DNA from: Candidatus Thorarchaeota archaeon
Lineage (GTDB): Archaea > Asgardarchaeota > Thorarchaeia > Thorarchaeales > Thorarchaeaceae
DNA length: 38,879 nt
Assembly (NCBI GenBank): GCA_016840855.1
Contig: JAEORO010000076.1
Span: 1-38,879 of the forward strand
Direction: 5' to 3'
Numbering within the stretch: position 1 is the stretch's first letter; each line of letters opens with the position of its first letter. Of this stretch, positions 24,304 through 32,800 are shown piece after piece. The notes under the pieces are model-generated. The model searched no databases. It saw only the letters and a list, made by a program, of their open reading frames with translations, and was not told the DNA's origin. Both the position numbers and the translations under genes were made by a program.

Positions 24304-24842
24304 CCCAAACGTCTTATGAACCAACCAATATCAACCAGATTCTTGGCAACAAGCTTCTCTGGTCCAAGTCGGGTCAGCTTTGATGCGTCTACCGATAATG
24401 AGGCAATCCCCAAACACTCCTTATCCTCGTTGAGAACAAGCACTCTTTGTCCTCTCATCAAAGAGAGGTTTAGCTCGAGTACAGACTCCTTGATTATACT
24501 TCTCCCATATGTAAACGCTTCAGCACCTTGTTTGGACACGATGATGAAATTAGAAGTTCCTTCAGCCACCTCAGCTAGAATTTGAAGGCTAAGTCTAAAT
24601 CTTCCCTTTTCTAATGACCCTAGCTCTTTCCCCATGAATTGGATGTCAAGACTGTCTGCTGTTTCCATCAGTTTTGAAACCCACTCAGTTGGTATTGCAT
24701 AGAGTGTCTGACTGCTCTCCTTAGATACGATTACTGGCGCACGGTTTCCAAGAACCCTCTTTGTCACTCCTACACCGAACTCGGTGTCTATTTGCTCAAT
24801 GAGTGATTCCCAGGCAATAGGGTCAACAAGATCAATCTTCAT
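24300..24842 (-). CDS. NIP7-like PUA ribosome biogenesis protein, 180 aa
   Basis: Archaeal counterpart of eukaryotic NIP7, a pre-rRNA-binding protein of 60S biogenesis. The N-terminal alpha/beta part reads VIVSKESSQTLYAIPTEWVS, followed by LGSLEKGRFRLSLQIL and FIIVSKQGAEAFTYGRSIIK, which matches human NIP7 (KPGAEQSFLYGNHVLK). The PUA domain ends with GIASLSVDASKLTRLGPE and VDIGWFIRRL. It overlaps the upstream methyltransferase gene by 11 bases, a common archaeal pairing that implies shared work on rRNA. Confidence 0.88.
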   Translation of the reverse strand: MKIDLVDPIAWESLIEQIDTEFGVGVTKRVLGNRAPVIVSKESSQTLYAIPTEWVSKLMETADSLDIQFMGKELGSLEKGRFRLSLQILAEVAEGTSNFIIVSKQGAEAFTYGRSIIKESVLELNLSLMRGQRVLVLNEDKECLGIASLSVDASKLTRLGPEKLVAKNLVDIGWFIRRLG

Positions 24843-25821
24843 TATTGCTCCCCTCCTTTTTCTTCATCTTACAAATGAAGAACCCCTCAGTACCATGGAG
24901 GTGCGGCAGAAACCGCCTTGCAAGTTTCAATGATTTGTTTAGTTTTATTCCATAGGGTTCTGAATATCCAGGTGAGCCAAACTCAGTAGATATGTTGACT
25001 ATCTCCATCTCTGGGTGACGTTTCAATACATCATCTACCACAAATTCATTCTCTTCTGGAGCTATGGAACAGGTGGAATATACCATTATGCCGCCCTCCA
25101 CAAGAATGTTGACGGCGGCTTCTAGCATTTCGTCTTCTCTTGTCGCGCAGAATCTTATGTCCGCCATTGATTTACTGGTCTTCCTAGTTGGGTCTAAAGG
25201 AATTAGTCCTTCTCCAGAGCAAGGTGCGTCAAGCAATATTTTGTCCGGCGTAAAGGGTAAATCATCTACTTTTTTGGCGTCGCTACGAAGTACGAGAGTG
25301 TTCGTTGCACCGCATCTGATTATATTGCTGTTAAGACTAATCATACGTTGTCTGTCTTGCTCGATTGCGATGACCATTCCCGTATTTTGCATCATCTGAG
25401 CAATATGGGTTGTCTTTCCGCCAGGTGCAGCTGCAAGATCAAAAACTGTTTCTCCTAGCTGGGGGTCCAATACATCAACAGCCGTCATTGAAGGAACGCC
25501 TTGAACATAATAGAATCCAAGCATGTGTTCGAGTAGAGCCCCAGGGGAAAAGCCCTTGAAGTCCGCGTAGAGACCCTCAATCAGCCATGGTATCTCTTCA
25601 AGTATCACTCCTTTTGTTTGCAATCGTTTCATAATCGTCTCTGGTGAGGTCTTTAGAGTGTTGATCCGAATTGCTGTTCTAATTGGCTGTTCGCAAGCCT
25701 CGATGAACCTTAGTGTTTCTTCCTCACCCCAGAGAGAGAGATAGCGTTCAAGCATATATTGGAGATACCCGTATTCTTTGGCAAGTTCTTTTGCTCTTTG
25801 ACGTAGCTCCTTTTTCGCCAT
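24832..25821 (-). CDS. RsmB/NSUN-type RNA 5-methylcytosine methyltransferase, 329 aa
   Basis: SAM-dependent m5C methyltransferase of the Nop2/Sun family acting on rRNA or tRNA. The N-terminal helical part (about 1-115) precedes the Rossmann core: FDLAAAPGGKT (128-137), VIAIEQD, then the two catalytic cysteines, C201 in DAPCSGEG and C251 in YSTCSI. The end GTEGFFICKMKKK is the typical final strand and tail. An N-terminal PUA domain is absent, and its NIP7-like neighbour may supply that function. It overlaps NIP7 by 11 bases, and the cytosine deaminase lies 28 bases upstream on the same strand. Confidence 0.93.
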   Translation of the reverse strand: MAKKELRQRAKELAKEYGYLQYMLERYLSLWGEEETLRFIEACEQPIRTAIRINTLKTSPETIMKRLQTKGVILEEIPWLIEGLYADFKGFSPGALLEHMLGFYYVQGVPSMTAVDVLDPQLGETVFDLAAAPGGKTTHIAQMMQNTGMVIAIEQDRQRMISLNSNIIRCGATNTLVLRSDAKKVDDLPFTPDKILLDAPCSGEGLIPLDPTRKTSKSMADIRFCATREDEMLEAAVNILVEGGIMVYSTCSIAPEENEFVVDDVLKRHPEMEIVNISTEFGSPGYSEPYGIKLNKSLKLARRFLPHLHGTEGFFICKMKKKEGSNNED

Positions 25822-25849
25822 TCTCCAATCTCCAAATAATCAGTTCTTC

Positions 25850-26302
25850 TTACTCACCAATATCTTCGTTCCAGAGGATTGGATTGTCCTGAATAAATCT
25901 CTCCATCATTTCGATGCACTCGGCGTCATTAATGACTGTGACATCTACGCCTCTATCACGTACATATTGTTCAGGTCCCTGAAATGTTGTATTCTCACCA
26001 ACAATAACCCGAGGTATTCCGTACAGTAACACAGCTCCACTGCACATATCGCAAGGCGACAGAGTCGAGAATAGAACTGCCTTTTGGTATTCCTTTGCAG
26101 TCAGTCTTCCTGCATTTTCAAGACAGTCCATTTCTGCATGAAGAACTGCGCTACCTTTCTGAATTCTCTGATTGTGTCCTCTGCCAACAATCTTGTCATC
26201 GATGACTAGAATAGAACCAATAGGTATTCCACCTTCTGAGAAACCTTTCTTAGCCTCTTCAATTGCTAAAGCCATGTACTTTTTCATTTTCTTGTTATCC
26301 AT
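25850..26302 (-). CDS. Cytosine deaminase, fungal FCY1-like, 150 aa
   Basis: Zinc-dependent deaminase of the CDA fold that best resembles yeast cytosine deaminase. Zinc ligands: H55 in LHAEMD with E57 as proton shuttle, and C84/C87 in LSPCDMCSGA. Residues that hold cytosine in the yeast enzyme are also present: N44 in RGHNQR, F107 in GENTTFQ, and W144 and D147 in the terminal LWNEDIGE. Yeast has HGE where this has HAE. That fits free-base cytosine to uracil salvage better than tRNA A34 or guanine deamination. Nine bases separate it from thrC upstream. Confidence 0.85.
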   Translation of the reverse strand: MDNKKMKKYMALAIEEAKKGFSEGGIPIGSILVIDDKIVGRGHNQRIQKGSAVLHAEMDCLENAGRLTAKEYQKAVLFSTLSPCDMCSGAVLLYGIPRVIVGENTTFQGPEQYVRDRGVDVTVINDAECIEMMERFIQDNPILWNEDIGE

Positions 26303-26311
26303 ATAATCACA

Positions 26312-27565
26312 TCAATCATAATTCTCTAAAGCTATCTTGAGCGCTGATGTTTCTGGAGGAATCAGTTGAGCTTCAGGTGTAAGCCGATCGGGGGTTGCAA
26401 GATCCTTGAACCCTGAGCCTGTAATGGGGACGATAACTCTATCGGAACTATCAATTGTTCCCTGTTCAACTAGAGCTTTTAGACCTGCTAATGCCGCTAC
26501 TCCACTTGGCTCCGCGAATATTCCCTCTAGTTTACCCAGAAGGACTAGTGCCTTCTCAATTTCATCATCAGGAACTGCAACAACTTCCCCCTTTGCAAGT
26601 CTAAGATATTTCAGAGCTGCATCTCCATCCCATGGAAACGGATCTGCGAGACCTCCAGCAATAGTAAAATTAGAATCCCAAGGTGTGATGTTTAGTGGGT
26701 CTTGGCCTTCTTTGAACGCTCGCACAATAGGTGCACATCCCTCAGGTTGTACTACAACTGGTTTCGGGACATTATCAATCAAGCCCAAACCCTTGAATTC
26801 AAAGAATCCTTTCATTGTTCCCGCCATGAGACCGCCACTTCCTGTTGGGAAGAGGACCCAATCTGGTGGATCCCAGTGTGTCTGTTCAGCAATCTCGTAT
26901 CCTAACGACTTGGTACCTTCAAATTGGAAACAATTGAATGGTCCAAAGGATGGTGATGGTGTCCAACCAAATTCCGAACAAGCCGCATGTAGCAACGTTG
27001 TTGTAGGATCAACTCCTTCGCGAACCTTCTTTACCCTGAAGACTTTGGCTCCCAGAGTTCTCAGATGAATGAGTTTTCCTTTTGGAGCATCTTCAGGAAC
27101 AAAAACAACCGCCTGAAGTCCCGCCCGTGCTGCAAAGGTGGACATGGATGCTGCAGCGTTTCCTGATGAGGCTGCTGACACAGTTTCTGCACCATCTTCG
27201 AGTGCTCTACTGACTCCGACACAGATTGGCCTGTCTTTGAAGGACCCGGATGGGTTCACAGTTTCAATCTTTAATAAGAGATTTTTCAGTTTCCATTCAT
27301 CTGCAAATTTCTTACTCTGGACAAGGGGTGTTCCACCTTCTCCCAGTGTTACTATGTTCTTTCTGTGTCTGAGAGGCATCAATTCAAAATATTTCCAAAG
27401 TCCTGGAACTTGTTTCTGGTAACTTTCCCTGGTGATTGTTTCTTTGAGTTTCTCAAGATCGAACTCAAAATCAATTCTTCCTCCGCATCCATCATTTGGA
27501 GGGACAGAGGACTCATCGTACTCCTTTCCGCATTTTGCACATTTGATGGTCTTGATACTAGTCAC
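26312..27565 (-). CDS. thrC: Threonine synthase, 417 aa
   Basis: PLP enzyme converting O-phosphohomoserine to threonine. An N-terminal rubredoxin-like knuckle (CAKC, and a later cysteine in DGCGG) precedes the fold-II core. The PLP lysine is K110 in VNPSGSFKDRP; the phosphate-binding loop is SAASSGNAAASM; the substrate side has TLGEGGTPLV. The C-terminus has IVPITGSGFKDL, another PLP phosphate or ring contact. The start is GTG with AGGTG five bases upstream. Length is normal for archaeal ThrC. Confidence 0.93.
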   Translation of the reverse strand: MTSIKTIKCAKCGKEYDESSVPPNDGCGGRIDFEFDLEKLKETITRESYQKQVPGLWKYFELMPLRHRKNIVTLGEGGTPLVQSKKFADEWKLKNLLLKIETVNPSGSFKDRPICVGVSRALEDGAETVSAASSGNAAASMSTFAARAGLQAVVFVPEDAPKGKLIHLRTLGAKVFRVKKVREGVDPTTTLLHAACSEFGWTPSPSFGPFNCFQFEGTKSLGYEIAEQTHWDPPDWVLFPTGSGGLMAGTMKGFFEFKGLGLIDNVPKPVVVQPEGCAPIVRAFKEGQDPLNITPWDSNFTIAGGLADPFPWDGDAALKYLRLAKGEVVAVPDDEIEKALVLLGKLEGIFAEPSGVAALAGLKALVEQGTIDSSDRVIVPITGSGFKDLATPDRLTPEAQLIPPETSALKIALENYD

Positions 27566-27681
27566 TGTGACACCTACCCCTCAGGTTTGATACACTGCAG
27601 TTATTTGGCTTATGGATGGAAACACCTATCAACCTGACACACTCGGTATGACTCAGATTTTATTCAGAGATGAAGATTTGA

Positions 27682-28260
27682 ATGTTAGAGTCATTTGAAG
27701 TGGAGGTCAAGGTTGCAATAGAAGACATTGAATTGATGACTCGAAAACTTGTCGATTCTGGGGCAAAAGAACTGAATCGTGAGGTCCAGATTGACATCTA
27801 CTTTGACCATCCGTGTCGAACTTTCGTAAAGACCGATGAAGCTGTAAGAGTGCGGACAATAAGTCCGCTCGATAAGCATGGACTAGCCACCTCACAAGCA
27901 CCAAATGAACTCACATACAAGGGTCCGAAATTAGACAAAGAAACAAAGACCAGGGTTGAATATACAGTCGGAACTGATGATTCAGACCAACTAATTTCCA
28001 TATTAGAAAGCTTAGGGTTCAAACCCATTGCCAAAATCGCGAAAAAGAGGACTTTCTTTGATCTTCGAAACATCACAATCAGTGTCGATGATGTGGAAGA
28101 TGTTGGATTGTTTCTCGAATTGGAGTTTATTGCGCACCAGAAAGATGAGATGGAATCGGCCAAGAAAAACATCTTCGAATTACTTGGTGAACTAGGAATT
28201 GATGCGAAGCAGTCCATTTGTGATTCCTATCTAGAGATGTATCTGGCAGGAAGACTGTAG
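27682..28260 (+). CDS. CYTH-domain protein (CyaB/thiamine-triphosphatase-like), 192 aa
   Basis: Tunnel-fold enzyme of the CYTH family, which binds triphosphates with a metal ion. The signature ExExK is E6-E8-K10 (FEVEVKV). Other tunnel residues: AVRVRTI, LTYKGPKLDKETKTRVEY, KIAKKRTFFDL, ISVDDVEDVGLFLELEF. Annotated in archaea as class IV adenylate cyclase, but triphosphatase activity is just as likely; the sequence cannot decide. Divergent from thrC, convergent with the HD gene with two bases between stops. Confidence 0.88.
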   Translation: MLESFEVEVKVAIEDIELMTRKLVDSGAKELNREVQIDIYFDHPCRTFVKTDEAVRVRTISPLDKHGLATSQAPNELTYKGPKLDKETKTRVEYTVGTDDSDQLISILESLGFKPIAKIAKKRTFFDLRNITISVDDVEDVGLFLELEFIAHQKDEMESAKKNIFELLGELGIDAKQSICDSYLEMYLAGRL

Positions 28261-28262
28261 CT

Positions 28263-28850
28263 TCACTCTAGCTCGATCTCTTCTCTCAACTGACTCACGA
28301 ACAATTCCAATGTTCTATGACGCTCCTCAGCCACAACCCTCGCTCCATCAGTGTACATCAGGTCCTTCAGTCGAAGTAGTTTCTCATCCGCATGACTCAG
28401 GAATCCTTCTATCCCCACGCCAGTGCTTGTAGCCTGAGCAATAGCACGAAATACACCAATTGCCCCTATGGCATCAAGTTTGTCGACATCACTGAGTATT
28501 TTTCCTTCCAAGGAATCGGGTTCAATTCCTTCACTGAACCTATGAGTTCTGATTGCATCTACAACTTCTTTAATCTCAGACTCGATAAAACCTGCACGAT
28601 ACAGAATCTCTTGACTCATATCCCCTGACAATACTGAGTGGGAAACACCGGTGATAGCTTCCTCTTGTCTTCCAATATCGTGAAGGAGTGCTGCAGCTCC
28701 TAAAATTTTCAGGTTTGCTCCCATCCCCTTTCCAATTCTAATGGATAGTGCGAATACTCTTCTAGTATGGTCCAGTGTGTGTGCTCCCTCTCCATTTAAC
28801 ACCAGTTTTTCTTTCACAAACTGTTCAATCAAGTCATGAGTTGATTCCAA
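28263..28850 (-). CDS. HD-superfamily phosphohydrolase, 195 aa
   Basis: Metal-dependent HD hydrolase. The metal ligands appear as HTLDHTRRV (24-32), the HD pair in AALLHDIGRQ (57-58), and a downstream aspartate in LSDVDKLDAIG. It is all-helical with no extra domain, so the substrate (nucleotide or other phosphate ester) is unknown. Start is TTG with GAGGT seven bases upstream. Its pairing with the CYTH triphosphate enzyme is tail to tail and need not mean shared function. Confidence 0.8.
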   Translation of the reverse strand: MESTHDLIEQFVKEKLVLNGEGAHTLDHTRRVFALSIRIGKGMGANLKILGAAALLHDIGRQEEAITGVSHSVLSGDMSQEILYRAGFIESEIKEVVDAIRTHRFSEGIEPDSLEGKILSDVDKLDAIGAIGVFRAIAQATSTGVGIEGFLSHADEKLLRLKDLMYTDGARVVAEERHRTLELFVSQLREEIELE

Positions 28851-29070
28851 TGCATAGACCTCTTTTCATTGTGTGAATTTGATTGCTTTTGAACAGTCCT
28901 GCGTGAGGGTTTAGTAGTGTTAATTATCTCAAGTTACTTTCGGAAAACGAAATTTATTGAAATTGGGCAATGTTTTAATTGTTGAATTTGAATATATCAG
29001 AGCAATTCGCGTTCGCCCAATTTATACGACGCGCTATATTTCCTAAACTGCGAGTTAGGGGACTCATCAA

Positions 29071-29670
29071 TTGAAAGCCTTCAAACTATCCTATCGTAAA
29101 AGAATGGGACTTTCTACCTTTATCAGCGCAATTTTCATAGTGGCTAGTTTCGTATGGACCTTGTCCACCCTTCTACCTGATTTATTCGCTCCCAGGCTAT
29201 TTTCAGCACACTTTGAATATAACCAAATAGGACAATGGCCACCTGAAAACGCCTCTCTTCTCATCTGGCCCACTAATGGACAACCTTACTCAAAAATTGG
29301 AACGCCCTTCAATCTAAGTGCTGTAATCATAATAGATGGTTTTCCAGTTACAGCTCTTGAAAACATAGTCTTCTATGACGAAACCGATTCCATATTCATC
29401 GGTATGGCGTCAATCGGACAACCACCAGATTTACCCATAGCCAATATTACATATACATTTCCTCAAAATGCAACCATAGACTATCACATTATTTCAGCAA
29501 CCTGGACAACTTCAATGGGATCAGTCACAAATCGGACTTCAATTTCCTGTGTGGATATTGTTGTTCCATTTTCTTTTCCGACTCACTCCATTTATGCTGA
29601 AGGACTCATCCTTGGTGAAATAAAAGCCCTCAGCGTGGTTCAGAGTACCAGCAATCGCCACAGAAATTAG
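29071..29670 (+). CDS. Short anchored Ig-domain paralogue of the giant surface protein, 199 aa
   Basis: N-terminal signal anchor (GLSTFISAIFIVASFVWTLS) followed by one Ig-like domain. Both parts match the next gene: the anchor matches its N-terminus, and the domain from LIWPTNGQPYSKIGTPFNLS to VTNRTSISC matches its first Ig-like domain (nucleotides about 31080-31470). The ~350-residue transglutaminase-like section between these in the giant protein is absent, and the similarity stops near LGEIKALSV, just before the stop. So it is either a deletion derivative (gene relic) or a short functional secreted protein. The start is TTG with an AGGGGA about eight bases upstream, and the 11-residue pre-anchor segment fits the giant protein's own start. 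The 220-bp region before it holds no gene. Confidence 0.7.
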   Translation: MKAFKLSYRKRMGLSTFISAIFIVASFVWTLSTLLPDLFAPRLFSAHFEYNQIGQWPPENASLLIWPTNGQPYSKIGTPFNLSAVIIIDGFPVTALENIVFYDETDSIFIGMASIGQPPDLPIANITYTFPQNATIDYHIISATWTTSMGSVTNRTSISCVDIVVPFSFPTHSIYAEGLILGEIKALSVVQSTSNRHRN

Positions 29671-29845
29671 GCTTAAGACCTTTCACAGATGACAACAACA
29701 TTTCAAGATGGTTTCGATAAACTGGATTGAGTCCAGCTGAGCAACCCTTTAATTGCTAGGAAAGGACGTTTGAGAGTAACTTGTCACCACCGTGAGTTAC
29801 AAGACACGCCAAATATTCCAGATAGTAAACGAGAGGACTAGTCTA

Positions 29846-32800
29846 TTGAGCGCCGCAACAAAATCTGCCCGCAGAAGAATGGGGATTACTACACTTATCA
29901 GCGCAATCTTCATAGTGGCTAGTCTCGTCTGGGCAACATACAACTTTGTAATAGTCCAGTCTGGTGCCGTAAGGCAATTTGAACCTCATTTCGAATACGA
30001 TACCATACCATACTGGCCCTATGATAACGATTTTGTGGGTGGCAGAACTAACTGGTTTGAAAACATCAATTATACAAATGTCCCTCTCGATATGGACCTC
30101 CCTGAAGACCTACTTGGCAACTTGGATGACATCATATTCACAGTAGTCCCAGCAGACCCGCCACAATTATGGCGTATTGGAGCATATGATGACTATGATG
30201 GTGCTAACTGGGGGAAAACCATCTTTGGTACGGATATTTTGGATTCAGATACACAACTGATAACATATGGTGAAGCCACAAACCCGGTATATACTGTTAT
30301 TTTCAATGCTACCGCAGGAGCTACTGTTGGAGCTATGGAGATTCCCTCACTCTTTCCAGATATTCGAGTGATTGAGGACTCATTCATAACCTGGAGTATT
30401 GATGGAAATGGGAATCCATACCCAGACCCCAGTCTTTTACTAGACTACGATTTAGAAACTGATGCCTATGGTACCCTCCTCTTCACACCATTCATACAAG
30501 CACCCACAGGTGAGGAGGTCATTGTGACCTTTGATCTCACATTTGATACCCAAGACCTTGACAATGTACGGACAAACGCACTCTTGACTGTGCCAGGTGG
30601 ATATGGTAACTACTTGACTTATCCCTCATTGAGTCAGCGTGTAATCGATAATATCACACAATTCCAATCAGTTGGTAATGATGCATATGAAAAAGCAATG
30701 GCTGTCCAACTGTATTTCCAGAGCACTTTCGAGGTTCGTGTTGACGCTGCAGCATTAACAGATAGACCTGATGGTCAGGAAATCACTGATTGGTTTCTTG
30801 AGCGTGGTGGTGGGCTTCCCATGGACTTTGCAACTGCATATTGTGTCTTCATGAGGTATCTTGGAATCCCTGCTCGCTTAGCCATGGGGTATGCTGTTGG
30901 TGACCCAGATCCAACATTCAGTTATCGAGAAGTGAAGGTCAGACACATGACTTTTTGGTCCGAGGTCTTCATCCCAATGTCCGGGTCTCCCACAGGTGGT
31001 GAATGGATTCAGGTCATTCCTGCGATGTTGCCTGAAGATATGGGTGGAGCTGAAGACCCCACTAACACACCAACACCAAATGTCCAGCTTCTTGTCTGGC
31101 CAACCAGTGGCCAACCATGGGCACAGATTGGAGTCCCATTCAGTTTGAGTGCAGCCATCACAATTGATGGAGTTCCTGTCACAACTCCTGAAGTCATCAC
31201 TTTCTATGATGAAACTGACTCTGTTTTCATTGGCGCAGCAGCAATCCAACCCAGTCCACCAATAGCTACCATCACACACACTTTTCCTGCTGGTGCATCA
31301 ATTGACTATCACATCATTTCAGCCACATGGACTACTTCAACATACTCTATCACAAACCGAACCTCTATTTATTGTGTGGGAGATCCTAATCCATTCTCAT
31401 ATCCAACTCCTTCAACTGAATCTGGAGGATTCATCCTCAGTGAAACAAGAGAGCTCAATGTAAGTCAAGGGATAGACACCCACTTTGCATTCTGGGAGGA
31501 CACAATCCACGTCTATGGAACGATTAAGGTGGGTGGAGTCCCAGTCAACAGCTCAAAACACGACAACACGAATATTGGTATCTATTGGGATAACTCATTC
31601 ATGGGAAATGCTACTTTTGATGAGTATGGCTATTACGAGTTAGATATCTATGTGGACCCGTTGGACCTCTTACGAATGACTGTTGGAGCTCATGAAGTCT
31701 GGGCGTGGTATCTTGGGGACTGGGACCAATACGGTGTTCCTCGCCTCCTTCCAGCCCGATCGAGCAACAATTCAACCGTCACCGTCTGGGGTCGTGTAGG
31801 ATTCGATTTGTATGTATACCCCACTGATGTTTCCCCAGGTGGAACCGTCTATTATGATGGCGTTGCGTATCTTCTAAATGGTACCTTATTACCGACGAGC
31901 GAACAGGTTGGAGTTTTTTTTGGGTCGCAAGCAAATGCAACACCTAGTCTGAACTCTACTGGTGGCTTCACATGGAGCTATCCCATTCCTAGTGCTCAGC
32001 CTGAAGGTACATATTTCGCCTATGCAAACTGGACTTCTCCTTGGACACTGATTGCAGGTAATTGGAGTGTCTTTATCCCAGTCAATGTTGGGTCAAGTGG
32101 TACACAACTCTCAATTAATCTGCTTCCCGACCCTCTCTATATCGGATGGAATTATACAATATCTGGATACTTGACTCATGTGTCAAACAGTACTGGCATT
32201 GGCGGTCAGCTGGTCGACATCTATTGGAACAATGGATCAACCTTTCTCCTTGGCAGTGTGTTCACAGCTTCAGATGGATACTACGAATTGAATTATACGG
32301 TCCTCCTTTCGGATGAAGGCCCAGTTGAATACTGGTCAAACTTCACATCAAAAACGCCTACTCTTACAAGTTCAGAATCAACACACCTCTTTACTACTGC
32401 AAAGAAACTTGACATCTCACTAGACCCTATCTCCGTCACACCAGATCCTGTGTTCCTTCTTCAGCCAGTTGATATTCAGGGACTTCTACAGCTCCCCGAG
32501 TTCGCCATTCCTTTGCCGAATGAGTGGGTAGAATTCTGGTTGCAGAATAGCACTGGTGTGTTCAACATTGGAAGTGACATGACAAACTCCTCTGGAGGGT
32601 ATTTCTATCAATACACTATTCCCATTGGACAAGCGACTGAAGTCGTGAACATCTGGGCAAACTACACTTCACCCTACTACAATGTATATGATGGCGAGTC
32701 TGTCCATGAGCCGTTGGACATACAAGCAACCAGCACCCTAATCTCGATTCAAGAAGACTTCACATTCTACCACTTGAATGACACCATTCTCCTCTATGGT

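Noticed and set aside
26406..27068. 220-codon plus-strand frame opposite threonine synthase
   Set aside because: Serine/proline-rich antisense shadow; the minus strand encodes an intact PLP enzyme.
28961..29023. Inverted repeat AAATTGGGC / GCCCAATTT upstream of the short paralogue
   Set aside because: Nine-base arms 45 bp apart are expected several times by chance in a window of this size; no further support.
29792..29845. GTG start for the giant protein, 18 codons upstream
   Set aside because: No ribosome-binding site precedes it, while the TTG at 29846 has GAGAGG at nine bases and gives a pre-anchor length that matches the paralogue at 29071.
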